64,000 nt of DNA from CAZCAC01 sp964496575 (GCA_964496575.1 CAZCAC010000013.1:1-64000); one strand, 5' to 3'; counted from the stretch's first letter, positions 44,600 through 54,094 are shown. Program-made: numbers and translations. Notes: generated by a model not told the origin, from the sequence alone.

Positions 44600-45910
44600 A
44601 TGACGAGAACGACATTCCGATTGTTGTCCGGCCTGGTCTTGTCGGTCGGCCTGGTCGCCTGTCAGAGCCCGGTCGAGAATTCGGCCGGCCTGGAGACACG
44701 GGCCAGCGAAGGCGCGTCGCAAGGCCTGCTCCGCCAGATCGAGTCGATCCAGGACGTCTCGATCGGTGAGGCGACCATCGAGATGACCTTCACCCAGCCC
44801 GTCGACCACGACGACCCCGAGGCAGGGGCCTTCGAACAGCGAGTCGTCCTGGTCCACAAGGGGTTCGACCGGCCGCTCGTTTTCTGGATCGAGGGTTACG
44901 CCGGAGGGACCAGGCGAGAACAGGAGCTCACGAGGCTGCTCGATGCCAATCAGCTGTCGATCGAGCACCGCTACTTCGGCGAATCCACCCCCGAGTCCAT
45001 GGATTGGGAGTACCTGACCATCCGGCAGGCGGCCGCCGACCATCATCGAATCGCCCAGGCCTTCAAGCCGATCTACACTGGAAAGTGGGTCAACTCAGGC
45101 ATCAGCAAGGGCGGTCAGACGACCATGTACCATCGCCGCTTCTATCCGGAGGACGTGGACGCTTCGGTCTGTTACGTGGCTCCGCTCAACTTCTCGGACG
45201 AGGAACCGCGCTTCGTGCCCTTCTTCGAGCAGGTTGGCGACGAAGCTCGCCGCAACGAGCTGTTGCGCTTCCAGAGACTCCTCCTCGCGAAGAAGGACGA
45301 GCTCCTGCCCCGCTTCGTGGAGTTCTCGAAAGAGAAGGGTTTCACCTATGAGATCGGAGCCGAGGCGGCCTTCGAGTTCTGTGTACTGGAGTACACCTTC
45401 TCCTACTGGCAGTTCAACAAGGGAGTCACCTCCGAGATTCCGAGCGACACCGCCAGCAATGAGGAGATATTCGCTCACTTCGTCGATGCCGTGAACCCGT
45501 ACTGGTTCTCCGACATCGGCGTGTCCGACCTGACTCCGTTCTTCCACCAGGCCCTCACCCAGATCGGCTACTACGCGTACGACACCACCCCCTTCGAAGG
45601 GCTCCTGACCGCCGTGACGGACCCGACCTACCGGTTCTGCGCACCGGAGGGAACCGCGCCGGTCTTCGACCCGGAAGCGATGCAGGACATCCACGAGTGG
45701 ATCACCACGGAGGGCGACAACATGATCTTCATCTACGGCGAGGTGGATCCGTGGAGCGCCAGCGCCGTCCAGCTGACCGGGCAGACCAACTCCCTCATGA
45801 TGATGACGGAAGGGGGCGATCACTCCACGCGCATCAACGACTTCGCGGCTGAGGAGAAGGAGCAGATAATCGACACTCTGGAGGACTGGCTCGGGATCGA
45901 GGTGGATTAG
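44600..45910 (+). CDS. Lipoprotein peptidase of the S37 (PS-10/tripeptidyl aminopeptidase) type
   Basis: A 436-residue lipoprotein: M-T-R-T-T-F-R-L then lipobox G-L-V-A-C (Cys about 21). The mature part begins with the PS-10 pattern F-T-Q-P-V-D-H-D-D-P and R-V-V-L-V-H-K-G-F-D-R-P. Next comes I-E-H-R-Y-F-G-E-S and the probable nucleophile elbow N-S-G-I-S-K-G-G-Q-T (Ser about 168). Asp and His of the triad are probably in G-E-V-D-P-W-S (about 379) and G-G-D-H-S-T-R (about 410). The Streptomyces S37 enzymes release tripeptides from N-termini; substrate choice here is unknown. It is divergent from the M24 peptidase, so the two may supply successive peptide-trimming steps, outside and inside the cell. 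Confidence 0.85.
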   Translation: MTRTTFRLLSGLVLSVGLVACQSPVENSAGLETRASEGASQGLLRQIESIQDVSIGEATIEMTFTQPVDHDDPEAGAFEQRVVLVHKGFDRPLVFWIEGYAGGTRREQELTRLLDANQLSIEHRYFGESTPESMDWEYLTIRQAAADHHRIAQAFKPIYTGKWVNSGISKGGQTTMYHRRFYPEDVDASVCYVAPLNFSDEEPRFVPFFEQVGDEARRNELLRFQRLLLAKKDELLPRFVEFSKEKGFTYEIGAEAAFEFCVLEYTFSYWQFNKGVTSEIPSDTASNEEIFAHFVDAVNPYWFSDIGVSDLTPFFHQALTQIGYYAYDTTPFEGLLTAVTDPTYRFCAPEGTAPVFDPEAMQDIHEWITTEGDNMIFIYGEVDPWSASAVQLTGQTNSLMMMTEGGDHSTRINDFAAEEKEQIIDTLEDWLGIEVD

Positions 45911-45922
45911 TCGGATTCGGAG

Positions 45923-46933
45923 TCAGCCCGTCGAACGGTCGAGGCTCTCCTTCGCCTCCTCGCACAACGCCCGCGTCTTCGGGACGTCCAGCGCCTCTTC
46001 GTCGGTCCAGCGGCCCGGTGGGAAGAACGGCTTCCGATAGACCGGATAAGCCTCGCTGCGCAGCTGCGAGAGCAGATGATGCCCGACTCGTATCTCCCGC
46101 TCGTGGCGCAACGCGCCGATGTCGACCGGCGCTACCACGATCTTCGTCCCCGGTCCCGGATCGGCCTGCGCGAGGATGCGCCCGTCGAAATCGACCACCA
46201 TGCTGCCGCCGGGCCACGAGAAGGGCGGATACTTCTCCTGGCTCGCGCCCTGATTGGCCGCGACGACGTACGCCATGTTCTCCAGCGCGCGGCAGCGGTT
46301 GACCACCGTCCACCAGTCCATCGGCGACGTCGCTCCCCACGGATCCATGTACGCCGAGACGCGGATCAGCACCTCAGCCCCGTTCGCGGCGAGCTGGCGC
46401 AACGCCTCGGGGAAGAGCCAGTCGTAACAGATCGCCACGCCCAGGTTGCCGATCGGCGTCCGGGCGACGGGGAACAGCTCCTCCTCGTAGCCCTCGAGAT
46501 CGTGGGGACTGACGTTGACCTCCCACGGGAGCCACGGATTCACCTTGCGATACTTGTAGAGCAACCCCTCCGGTCCGATCAGGCAGGTCGTATTGAACAC
46601 CTTCCCCGGCCAGGTGGAATCCTCCTCGAGGAAGGTGCCGGTCTGGATGTACACGCCCAGCTCGGCGGCCTTCCTGGCATAGCGCTCGGTGTGCTCGTTG
46701 GGGATCTCTACAGTCAGATGCTGGCGCAGCTCGGCCGCGGTCGGGTAGATCGGCGCGGCGTGCGCGAACTCGGGAAAGACCAGGAGCTTGACCGGTCCGA
46801 ACGGCTCGTACCCTCCCACGGCCTGATCGATCAGCTCGATCATCCGGGAGACGTTGGCGCCGATCAGGCCGCGGTTCTCGGGGTTCGGGAGGTCGGTCTG
46901 GCAGGCGGCTGCGTAGTAGCGGAGTTCAGACAT
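45923..46933 (-). CDS. Carbon-nitrogen hydrolase (nitrilase superfamily amidase)
   Basis: A 336-residue cytoplasmic enzyme with the Glu-Lys-Cys triad of the nitrilase superfamily: Glu in V-F-P-E-F-A-H (about 55), Lys in Y-K-Y-R-K-V-N-P-W (about 132) and Cys in A-I-C-Y-D-W-L-F (about 170). The superfamily hydrolyses amides, carbamoyls or nitriles. The Y-R-K-V and C-Y-D-W contexts fit an aliphatic-amidase/N-carbamoyl type better than a true nitrilase, but the substrate cannot be named. It converges with the S37-like gene (12-base gap) and is divergent from the TPR-CRTAC1 fusion at 47022 across 88 bp. Length and motifs are normal. Confidence 0.88.
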   Translation of the reverse strand: MSELRYYAAACQTDLPNPENRGLIGANVSRMIELIDQAVGGYEPFGPVKLLVFPEFAHAAPIYPTAAELRQHLTVEIPNEHTERYARKAAELGVYIQTGTFLEEDSTWPGKVFNTTCLIGPEGLLYKYRKVNPWLPWEVNVSPHDLEGYEEELFPVARTPIGNLGVAICYDWLFPEALRQLAANGAEVLIRVSAYMDPWGATSPMDWWTVVNRCRALENMAYVVAANQGASQEKYPPFSWPGGSMVVDFDGRILAQADPGPGTKIVVAPVDIGALRHEREIRVGHHLLSQLRSEAYPVYRKPFFPPGRWTDEEALDVPKTRALCEEAKESLDRSTG

Positions 46934-47021
46934 GGCTCGCGGATGATAAGCGGAACGGCCCGGCGGATTCCGACGAATCAGCGACTAGAATCTCGCTGTC
47001 CCAGGTCCACGGAGAATCCCG

Positions 47022-50000
47022 ATGCGAATCCCCTCCCGAGCGTTCGTCGCCCCGCTGATCCTGTCCCTCTTCCTTTTCGGCTGCGGTGATGAGCCGGACG
47101 AGCCGGTGACCCCGGACGCTCCCACCGCCGGCTGGCGCGCCGACGACGCCTTCGTGCGCGCGGTGAACCTCGGCGTACACAAGATGGACCGCTACGAATA
47201 CGCCGCGGCGGAGAAGGCGTTCCGCGATGCGCTCGAGCTGTCGCCGACCTCGATCGAAGCGCGCGTCGGTCTGGCGCTGGCGACCTTCAACAACACCGAG
47301 AACCCCGACAACCTGAAGCAAGGGGCCGAGCTGCTCGAAGGCGTGTTGTCCGAGGAGCCGGACAACCTCCAGGCGCTGTACTTCCGCGGCATCCTGTACC
47401 TCGACTCCGGCGAACCGGAGAAGGCGGTCGAGAAGCTGAAGCGCGTCACCCTGCTGGTGCCGCACGACGCGCACGCCTGGTACGCGCTGGCGCGCGCGAA
47501 GAAGCACGCGGGAGAGTCGCCGGAAGCGGAGCTGCGGCGCGCGATCAAGGAGAACCCGATGCTCTCCAGCGCCTACTACGACCTCTCGCAGACGCTGCGG
47601 CGCCAGGGCCCCGAGAAACGCGAGGAGGCGAAGCGTCTGCAGGAGATCTTCGAATCGCTCAACGACCACCCGCTCGCCGACAAAATGAACATGCCGATGT
47701 ACCGGCAGATGGGCGAGCTGGCGATCGTGCGGCCGCTGTCGGCGAGGCCGGAGGCGTTCGGCGGCGGGGCGGAGCTCTCGTTCGCCAAGCCCCGGACCCT
47801 CATCACGGGCAAAGCCGGCGGGGGCACCTGGCGCGAGGCCGTCGCCGAGAGCGTCGCCACCGCCGGGGACCTCGACGACGACGGGGATCTCGATCTGGTG
47901 ACCACGCTGCGCGACGAGAACGGAGCTCGAAGGCTCGCCCTGCTGCGCAACGACGGTCCCGACGGTCTGCAAGACGTCACCGAGAGCGTCGGGCTCGCGG
48001 GCGTCTCGGCGCCGGTCTCGATCGCACTGGGCGACTACGACAACGACGGCCGACCCGACCTCTTCGTCGCCGGTTCGGAAGGCAATCGCCTCTTCCACGC
48101 CAGTGACGACGGAACGTACGCCGACGTCACCGACACCGTTGGAACCGACAGGCCGGCCGGAGTTGCCACCCGCATGGCGGTCTTCCTCGACGCCGACCAC
48201 GACGCGGACCTCGACCTCTACACCTGCAACGCCGGCACGGGCGGCCCGGCGGCCAACCAGCTCCTGCGCAACAACAGCGACGGTACCTTCACCGACATCG
48301 CCGCCGAGGTCGGGGTCGCCTGCGCGGATGCGCGGAGCGTGATGCTCGCCCCGATCGACCTCGACGACGACCGTGACACCGACCTCATCGTCTTCCAGGA
48401 GGACGCTCCGATCGCCTTCCTCCGCAACGAGCTGCACGAGGGGTTTCAGCGTTTCGACCCGATCGGCGAGCCCGTGACCGGGTCCTCCGGCGGTGTCGCC
48501 CAGGACTTCGATGGCGACGGCCTGCCCGACCTGCTCGTCTTCGGCGTGGAGACGCCGGGGGCGGCGGAGTTCCGCGACACCGACGGCGACGGCCTGCCCG
48601 ATGAACGTGCCTCGGACGATGCGACGCGACCGCCGCGACTGTTCTTCGGCAGCGCGGTCGGTCCGATGCGGCGCAGCGAGCAGTTCGACGAGTGCGCCTC
48701 ACTCCTTCCCACGCAGCTCCGCGCCGGACAGGCGAGGATCACCGACCTCGACCTCGACGGAGACCTCGACATCGTCCTGTTCGAAGCCGGGCCCGGCGAC
48801 CCCACCGCCCCCACGCCTCCGCAGGGACTGATCAACGACGGTCGCGGTCTCTTCGCCGCGCGCGAGGTGAAGCTGCCCGAGCTCGAGATCACCCCCCCGC
48901 CGCGCTTCGAGGTGCTGGACTTCACCGGCGACGGCGTGAGCGACCTCCTCGTCGTGCACGACGGCATTCCCGGGAAGATCGAGCTGCTCGCCGGAAGCCT
49001 GACTCCCCCACCCAGCTGGCTGGGGCTCACCATCACCGGCCAGCACAGCCAGGCCCACTCGACGCGGAGCCCGGTCAGCGGCTTCGGCACCCGGGTCGAA
49101 GTACGCGCCGGGCTGCACGGCCAGACGCTCACCCACACCGGTCTCCACGGCGGTCGCAGCCAGTCGATCCGGCCCCTGATCTTCGGCCTCGACGGCGCCG
49201 CGGAGGCGGACTACGTCGCCGTGCGCTGGCCCGACGCGATCACGCAGAGCGAGACGGGGCTCGAGGCGAACAGCGTGCACGTACTCGCCGAGATGCAGCG
49301 GCGGCCGACCAGCTGCCCGATGCTCTTCGCCTGGGACGGCGAGCGCTTCGAGTTCGTCGGTGACTTCGCCGGCGTCGGTGGGCTCGGCTACTACGCCGGC
49401 CCCGGTGAGCCTCCGCCGCCGCAGGTAAAGGAGCTGGTCCGGCTCACCTCGAACCAGCTGGTCTCCCGGGACGGACTGCTGCAGCTGCGCGCGGCCGAGC
49501 CGATGGAGGAAGCGGGCTACCTCGATCGCCTCGAGCTGCTGGCCATCGATCACCCCGCCGGCCACGAGGTCTTCCCCGACGATCGCCTGGTCGTCACCGG
49601 ACCGCCGCCGACGCAGAAACTGCTGCACGTCGGCGAGCGCTTCTTCCCCGTGCGAGGCCAGGGCCCCTTCGGCGAGATCGAGCCGGAGAACCTGCACGAG
49701 CTCGACCGGCACTACGCCTACCAGCCGCCGCTCGACCACCGCTTCTTCGGCTACTGCCACGATCACGAGCTGGTGATCGAGTTCGGCGAGGAACTGGAGC
49801 GACTCGAGGCCGGGAGGCCGACCTACCTCTTCCTCGGCGGCAGCCTCGAGTACCCCTACTCGCAGACCAACTACGCCGCGGTGCAGGCAGGGCTCGCCTG
49901 GACCCCGCCGCGCGTCGATCGCCTCACCGCGAACGGCGAGTGGGAGACCATCGTTCCCGACATCGGCGCGCCGGGCGGCATGGCGCGCACCATCGCGGTC

Positions 50001-50576
50001 GAGCTCGCTGGCGAGATTCTCGGCGGCCCGCTCACGCTGCGTCTCACCACCAACCTCGAGCTCTACTACGACCGCCTCTTCATCGCGCAGGACCTCGGCG
50101 ACGCCTCGCTCGAGATTCACACGACCCCGATGGCCCGCGCCGAGTTGCAGCGGCTCGGCTTCCCGCAGGAGTACAGCCCCGACGGGAAGCTACCGCGCAT
50201 CTACACCTACGACATCATCGAGGCCTCGTTCGGCTTCCGTCGGCTGCCGGGTACGTACACGCGCTACGGCGACGTCGCGGAGCTGCTCGGGGAGTTCGAC
50301 GACCGCTACGTGGTGATGGCCACGGGCGACGAGGTCGCGATCGACTTCGACGCGAACGCGCTGCCGTCGCTCGGCGAAGGACGCGAACGCACCTACGTCC
50401 TGGTCTCGCACGGCTACTGCAAGGACATGGACATCCACTCGCACGGCCCGGGCACCGTCGAACCGCTGCCCTTCGGCGCGATGAGCGGCTTCCCCTACCC
50501 CGAGGACGAGAGCTACCCCGAGACCGAGGCGATCCGCGCCTACCAGGAGGAGTACAACACGCGGGTCGTTCGCTGA
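47022..50576 (+). CDS. Large lipoprotein fusing TPRs, FG-GAP propeller, ASPIC/UnbV and a C-terminal beta region
   Basis: An 1184-residue lipoprotein (lipobox L-F-L-F-G-C, Cys about 23); GGAG lies 7 bases before the ATG. Residues about 45-230 are TPRs (Y-E-Y-A-A-A-E-K-A-F-R-D-A-L, L-Y-F-R-G-I-L-Y-L-D-S-G-E). Residues about 280-650 are FG-GAP repeats with D-L-D-D-D-G-D-L-D, D-Y-D-N-D-G-R-P-D and D-F-D-G-D-G-L-P-D. An ASPIC/UnbV domain follows at about 680-770 (G-F-G-T-R-V-E-V-R-A-G, V-R-W-P-D). The last 400 residues contain C-P-M-L-F-A-W-D-G-E-R-F-E-F-V-G-D-F, then a predicted beta-rich part ending in D-M-D-I-H-S-H-G-P. The gene joins in one chain what 40434-43046 encodes as two. Probably a surface binding or scaffold protein; no enzyme motif is seen. 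Confidence 0.88.
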   Translation: MRIPSRAFVAPLILSLFLFGCGDEPDEPVTPDAPTAGWRADDAFVRAVNLGVHKMDRYEYAAAEKAFRDALELSPTSIEARVGLALATFNNTENPDNLKQGAELLEGVLSEEPDNLQALYFRGILYLDSGEPEKAVEKLKRVTLLVPHDAHAWYALARAKKHAGESPEAELRRAIKENPMLSSAYYDLSQTLRRQGPEKREEAKRLQEIFESLNDHPLADKMNMPMYRQMGELAIVRPLSARPEAFGGGAELSFAKPRTLITGKAGGGTWREAVAESVATAGDLDDDGDLDLVTTLRDENGARRLALLRNDGPDGLQDVTESVGLAGVSAPVSIALGDYDNDGRPDLFVAGSEGNRLFHASDDGTYADVTDTVGTDRPAGVATRMAVFLDADHDADLDLYTCNAGTGGPAANQLLRNNSDGTFTDIAAEVGVACADARSVMLAPIDLDDDRDTDLIVFQEDAPIAFLRNELHEGFQRFDPIGEPVTGSSGGVAQDFDGDGLPDLLVFGVETPGAAEFRDTDGDGLPDERASDDATRPPRLFFGSAVGPMRRSEQFDECASLLPTQLRAGQARITDLDLDGDLDIVLFEAGPGDPTAPTPPQGLINDGRGLFAAREVKLPELEITPPPRFEVLDFTGDGVSDLLVVHDGIPGKIELLAGSLTPPPSWLGLTITGQHSQAHSTRSPVSGFGTRVEVRAGLHGQTLTHTGLHGGRSQSIRPLIFGLDGAAEADYVAVRWPDAITQSETGLEANSVHVLAEMQRRPTSCPMLFAWDGERFEFVGDFAGVGGLGYYAGPGEPPPPQVKELVRLTSNQLVSRDGLLQLRAAEPMEEAGYLDRLELLAIDHPAGHEVFPDDRLVVTGPPPTQKLLHVGERFFPVRGQGPFGEIEPENLHELDRHYAYQPPLDHRFFGYCHDHELVIEFGEELERLEAGRPTYLFLGGSLEYPYSQTNYAAVQAGLAWTPPRVDRLTANGEWETIVPDIGAPGGMARTIAVELAGEILGGPLTLRLTTNLELYYDRLFIAQDLGDASLEIHTTPMARAELQRLGFPQEYSPDGKLPRIYTYDIIEASFGFRRLPGTYTRYGDVAELLGEFDDRYVVMATGDEVAIDFDANALPSLGEGRERTYVLVSHGYCKDMDIHSHGPGTVEPLPFGAMSGFPYPEDESYPETEAIRAYQEEYNTRVVR

Positions 50577-50629
50577 GAAGCGGTCGTGTCAGCGCGGCTC
50601 CAACGCCCCGAGTAGCTTTTGGAAGGCGA

Positions 50630-50647
50630 CCGGCCCGACGGGGCCGG
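50630..50647. terminator. GC-rich hairpin between convergent genes
   Basis: CCGGCCC-GACG-GGGCCGG forms a perfect 7-bp stem, located 53 bases after the TPR-CRTAC1 fusion and 15 bases after the small gene on the other strand. Its place between convergent genes suggests a two-way terminator, though no U-run follows. Confidence 0.45.
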
Positions 50648-50662
50648 CCGCCGGCGTGGTTG

Positions 50663-51031
50663 CTACCAGGTCACGGCCCAGCCGTTGGTGAGGTTGGAGC
50701 CCCCGAGCCCGCAGGTGCTCTGCGGGTCGCGATACCAGCACTGGTACAGGAGCGTGCTCCCCGGGGCGGCGTGCTGGCCGAGGCCCTCGAACACGGCCGA
50801 GCCGGTCGGGCTGGCGAACTGAACGTCGTGGCGATAGGTCACGTTGGAGCAGAGGACGCGATTCCCGGAGATCGCGACCTGCCAGGTGAAGTAGGCATTC
50901 TCCGCCGAGGGAGGGGGAGCGATCTTGGTTCGCTCGTAGTTCGTCTGGGCGAAGGACGCCGTCGACAGGACGACGACCATGCAGGCGGTGAGGTAGGGCG
51001 AGCCAGAGCAGTCGGGCCGTTTTGTTTTCAT
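50663..51031 (-). CDS. Very small secreted protein, a reduced FG-GAP/C-terminal-domain derivative
   Basis: A 122-residue protein with a signal peptide (L-T-A-C-M-V-V-V-L-S, ending T-A-S-F-A-Q). It then has a fragment of the propeller repeat type 'A-F-x-x-S-V-A-I-S-G' (here Y-F-T-W-Q-V-A-I-S-G-N-R-V). Directly after comes the last 50 residues of the window's shared C-terminal domain: P-G-S-T-L-L-Y-Q-C-W-Y-R-D-P and S-N-L-T-N-G-W-A-V-T-W. The propeller blades and the first half of the C-terminal domain are missing, but the frame is intact. It could be an internal-deletion relic of a much larger secreted protein that stayed in frame, or a deliberate mini-protein. Start 51031 (M-K-T-K-R-P-D) is preferred over an upstream one. 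Confidence 0.6.
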   Translation of the reverse strand: MKTKRPDCSGSPYLTACMVVVLSTASFAQTNYERTKIAPPPSAENAYFTWQVAISGNRVLCSNVTYRHDVQFASPTGSAVFEGLGQHAAPGSTLLYQCWYRDPQSTCGLGGSNLTNGWAVTW

Positions 51032-51226
51032 GGCTAGGCGAGATCGAGGAGTTGGCACCGGGAGCGAGCGTGCGTGACGAGCCCGTCGTCTCCCATGGTA
51101 TCGTCGCTCTCGCGCCTGGTTACGTTCTGATTACAGGACGGGAGGGACTCCCTTCAAGGGTGAAAAGCAACCCCTTTTGCCCTGGATCGGTAACGATCGG
51201 AACGGCGCTGCATCCCTGTGGGTGCC

Positions 51227-54094
51227 ATGAATAACACACACGGACAGATCGACGTCGCGATCCTGCTCGAGCAAACCGGCTGGCTGCACGCGCTGGCCCG
51301 GGGCCTCGTCGGGGACTCGCATCGGGCCGAAGAATTGACCCAGGACACCCTGCTGACGGCGGTCGAGCGGCCGCCGAGGGGGGCGACGGAGCGGCCGGCG
51401 CTGCGGGCCTGGCTGGCCCGGGTGGCGCGGAACCTCGCCTTCAGCTCCGCCCGCGGAGACCGCCATCGCGCGGCGCGCGAGGAGTCTGTCGCGCAGGCCG
51501 AGCAGCTTCCCTCGGTGGCCGAGGCGCTGGAGCGTACCGAGCTGCGCCAGCGCCTGACCGACGCCGTCCTCGAGCTGAACTCGCCCTATCGCGAGGTGGT
51601 GATCCTGCGCTACCTCGAGGGCCTGTCCACCAGCCAGGTGGCGGAGCGAACCGGCGCCTCGGCGGCCGCGGTGCGCACGCGCCTGTCTCGGGGCCTGAGC
51701 ATGCTGCGCGGCAGGCTGGATCAGGAGTACGGTGACGACCGCAAGGCCTGGATGGCGGTCGTGCTGCCGTTGGCCGGGGAAGGCAAGTCGCTGGCCACCG
51801 GAGGAAGCGCCGCGATCACGGGCCTCTCGACGGCCAAGGTCCTCGCCGGGCTCGTGGCCGCCGCGGCGGCGGCGGTCCTCGCCTGGGCGGTGATCGGGCA
51901 GCTCGACCCCACCGGTCCGGAGCCGGCGCCGGTAGAGGTGGAGGGAAGTGGCCTGGCGGCGCACGGTGGCATCCTCGAGGGACGCGAGCCGTTCGCGATG
52001 GGACAGCTCCGTTCGCTGGACGCGGAGCAGGAACCGAACCGTGAACCCGTCGAGCGACGGACAGGGGACGAGACGCGGACGATCGAGGGCCGGGAAGTGC
52101 TGGGCTCCGGCCACCCCGATTCCCCCGGAGTCCGCCGATACAAGTCGGGCGAGGAAGAGCTCGTGCTCGGCCCGCCGCGGCACTTCACCCTGGGGAATGC
52201 GAGGCCGAGCACGGACCGGATGGGTTACCCGGCGGTGTCGCTCCACCTGCTGGAAGAGGAACACGCTTCCTTCGCGAAATGGACCGCGGAGATGGTGGAC
52301 CGGCCGATCGCCTTCGTGGTCGATGACGAGGTCGTCTCGGTCGCCGTGGTGCGAACCCCCATGGGCGGGACCTTCATGCTGGAGGGACAGTTCACCCCGG
52401 CGGACGTGCGCGAGCTCCTCGCCGGTCTGGGGTTCCCCCTTCCGGAGTTCGATGCCTACACGTTCCACGGCGTGGTGGTGGCCGCCGCCGATGGCGAGCC
52501 GATCGAGGCTCCCCGGCTCTCCGTCTCCGACCGCGCCTCGACTCATCGAGTCCTGGAGGGTGGGCACTTCCAGGTCGAGGTGGGGAGTCGCGAGACCGAG
52601 ACCGTTCTCGTCGAAGCGGACGGCTACGCGCCCGCCACCGTGATGCTCACCCGGGGGCACGACACGCCGGCCAGCGCCACGATCGTCGATCTGGTGAAGA
52701 CCGCCAGCCTCGAGGTTCGAGTCGTCGATGGCGAGGGGATGCCCGTGGCGGGTGCCCGGGTTCGCCTCCACGCGGATCAAGCCAAGAGCAGCCTGCGACC
52801 CAGGTGGTCGCTGAACTGGAGAGGCCATCACCGTGGGCACTTCCGCGATTCGGAGGGCGTCACCACGGAGCAGGGCCTGGTGCGGCGGGACGAGCTGCCG
52901 GCTCGGACCAGCATCTATGTGGAGCTCTTCGCCCCCCGGGAGGCGAAGCCCCAGAGAGGGTCGCGGCTCCTCTGGCGAGAAGTGGTCCTGGCTCCCGGGG
53001 AGCGGCGTTCGATCGAGCTGGCCCTTCCGGTCTCGAGAACACTGCGGGGGAAGGTGATCGGGCCCGACGGAGAAGGCCTGCCCGACATCGCGGTTCACCT
53101 CACGCGCCTCGGTCAGAGCTTCCTGCCTTCGACCAGCCTCTCCGCCGATCGGCGGACGAACTCGGTGATCACCAGCGACGTGCAGGGGCGGTTCATCTTC
53201 GAGGGCGTCCCCGAAGGTCTCTGCCAGCTCAGCACGGCCGTGGACAGGACCATCACCGACGAGAACGGGACCTGCCTGGCGGCCCCTTCGATCTCATTCG
53301 AGCTCGACGAAGCCACGTCGTCCGGGGAGGTCATCATCGAGATGCTCCCCGCCCTGCCCATCGGCGGAGTCGTCGTCGACGCGGAGGGCGAGCCGGTGGG
53401 GGGCGTGACGGTGATGCTCCGACCCGAGGCGCAGGAGGCCCTTCTCTACGAGAGGACCGACGAGGCGGGAGAGTTCCTGTTCGAGCCGCTCCCTCCCGGT
53501 CGTTATGCGCTCGGCACGGACACCGGCCGCGTGCTCTCGGCCAGTGCTCGCCTCGCCACGGCGGGAGAGCGGGCGGTCGAGCTCCGGTATGTTCCCTGCA
53601 CGGTCACGGTGGAAGTGAACGGCATCGACGACCTGCGCGATCGGGGGATCAGGGCCTCGCTGTACTCCGCCTCTACGTCCGATTGGACCAGCACCCGGTT
53701 CGGCCAGGTGGAAGAGGGCAAGCTCCAGGGCGTGGACATCGCTCCGGGGAGGTACAGCCTCGTCCTGCGCTCTCCGGACGGACGGGTCGGGCTCGCCACC
53801 GGCATCGAGCTCGGCCTGGAGAAGAGACAGACGGACCTCTCGCTGGAGCTGGGCCCGGGGGTCCCGCTTGAGATCCGACTCGACGGGGAGATCGATTACG
53901 GGACGTACGAGGTGCGCCTCGGCCAGGCGCTCGTCGCGGTCGGCTGGGTGCGGAACGGTATCCCCGATGTGCAGCTCGTCCCGCCGGGCTCGCTCCGGGT
54001 GCAACTGCTCGACGAGAGGAGAGCGGTTCTCGCCACGAAGGGGATCGAGGCGACCGCCGGCTCCGAAGCGGCGGTGGTCTTCGGCGGGCGGTAG
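51227..54094 (+). CDS. ECF sigma factor fused to a membrane anchor and extracytoplasmic Ig-like modules
   Basis: A 955-residue protein. Residues about 10-170 are a complete ECF sigma factor: region 2 with A-E-E-L-T-Q-D-T-L-L-T-A-V and L-R-A-W-L-A-R-V-A-R-N-L-A, region 4 with V-I-L-R-Y-L-E-G-L-S-T-S-Q-V-A and T-G-A-S-A-A-A-V-R-T-R-L. A transmembrane helix follows at about 200-222 (V-L-A-G-L-V-A-A-A-A-A-A-V-L-A-W). The remaining 730 residues would lie outside and contain repeated carboxypeptidase-regulatory-like modules (V-R-V-V-D-G-E-G-M-P-V-A-G-A, L-R-G-K-V-I-G-P-D-G-E-G-L, G-G-V-V-V-D-A-E-G-E-P-V). No anti-sigma domain is present. To work as a sigma factor it must act at the membrane or be released by proteolysis. 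ATG 51227 is chosen over GTG 51218. Confidence 0.88.
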   Translation: MNNTHGQIDVAILLEQTGWLHALARGLVGDSHRAEELTQDTLLTAVERPPRGATERPALRAWLARVARNLAFSSARGDRHRAAREESVAQAEQLPSVAEALERTELRQRLTDAVLELNSPYREVVILRYLEGLSTSQVAERTGASAAAVRTRLSRGLSMLRGRLDQEYGDDRKAWMAVVLPLAGEGKSLATGGSAAITGLSTAKVLAGLVAAAAAAVLAWAVIGQLDPTGPEPAPVEVEGSGLAAHGGILEGREPFAMGQLRSLDAEQEPNREPVERRTGDETRTIEGREVLGSGHPDSPGVRRYKSGEEELVLGPPRHFTLGNARPSTDRMGYPAVSLHLLEEEHASFAKWTAEMVDRPIAFVVDDEVVSVAVVRTPMGGTFMLEGQFTPADVRELLAGLGFPLPEFDAYTFHGVVVAAADGEPIEAPRLSVSDRASTHRVLEGGHFQVEVGSRETETVLVEADGYAPATVMLTRGHDTPASATIVDLVKTASLEVRVVDGEGMPVAGARVRLHADQAKSSLRPRWSLNWRGHHRGHFRDSEGVTTEQGLVRRDELPARTSIYVELFAPREAKPQRGSRLLWREVVLAPGERRSIELALPVSRTLRGKVIGPDGEGLPDIAVHLTRLGQSFLPSTSLSADRRTNSVITSDVQGRFIFEGVPEGLCQLSTAVDRTITDENGTCLAAPSISFELDEATSSGEVIIEMLPALPIGGVVVDAEGEPVGGVTVMLRPEAQEALLYERTDEAGEFLFEPLPPGRYALGTDTGRVLSASARLATAGERAVELRYVPCTVTVEVNGIDDLRDRGIRASLYSASTSDWTSTRFGQVEEGKLQGVDIAPGRYSLVLRSPDGRVGLATGIELGLEKRQTDLSLELGPGVPLEIRLDGEIDYGTYEVRLGQALVAVGWVRNGIPDVQLVPPGSLRVQLLDERRAVLATKGIEATAGSEAAVVFGGR

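Noticed and set aside
51022..51234. A 70-codon frame before the sigma-fusion gene
   Set aside because: It spans the promoter region, has no ribosome-binding site or domain pattern and overlaps the true start.
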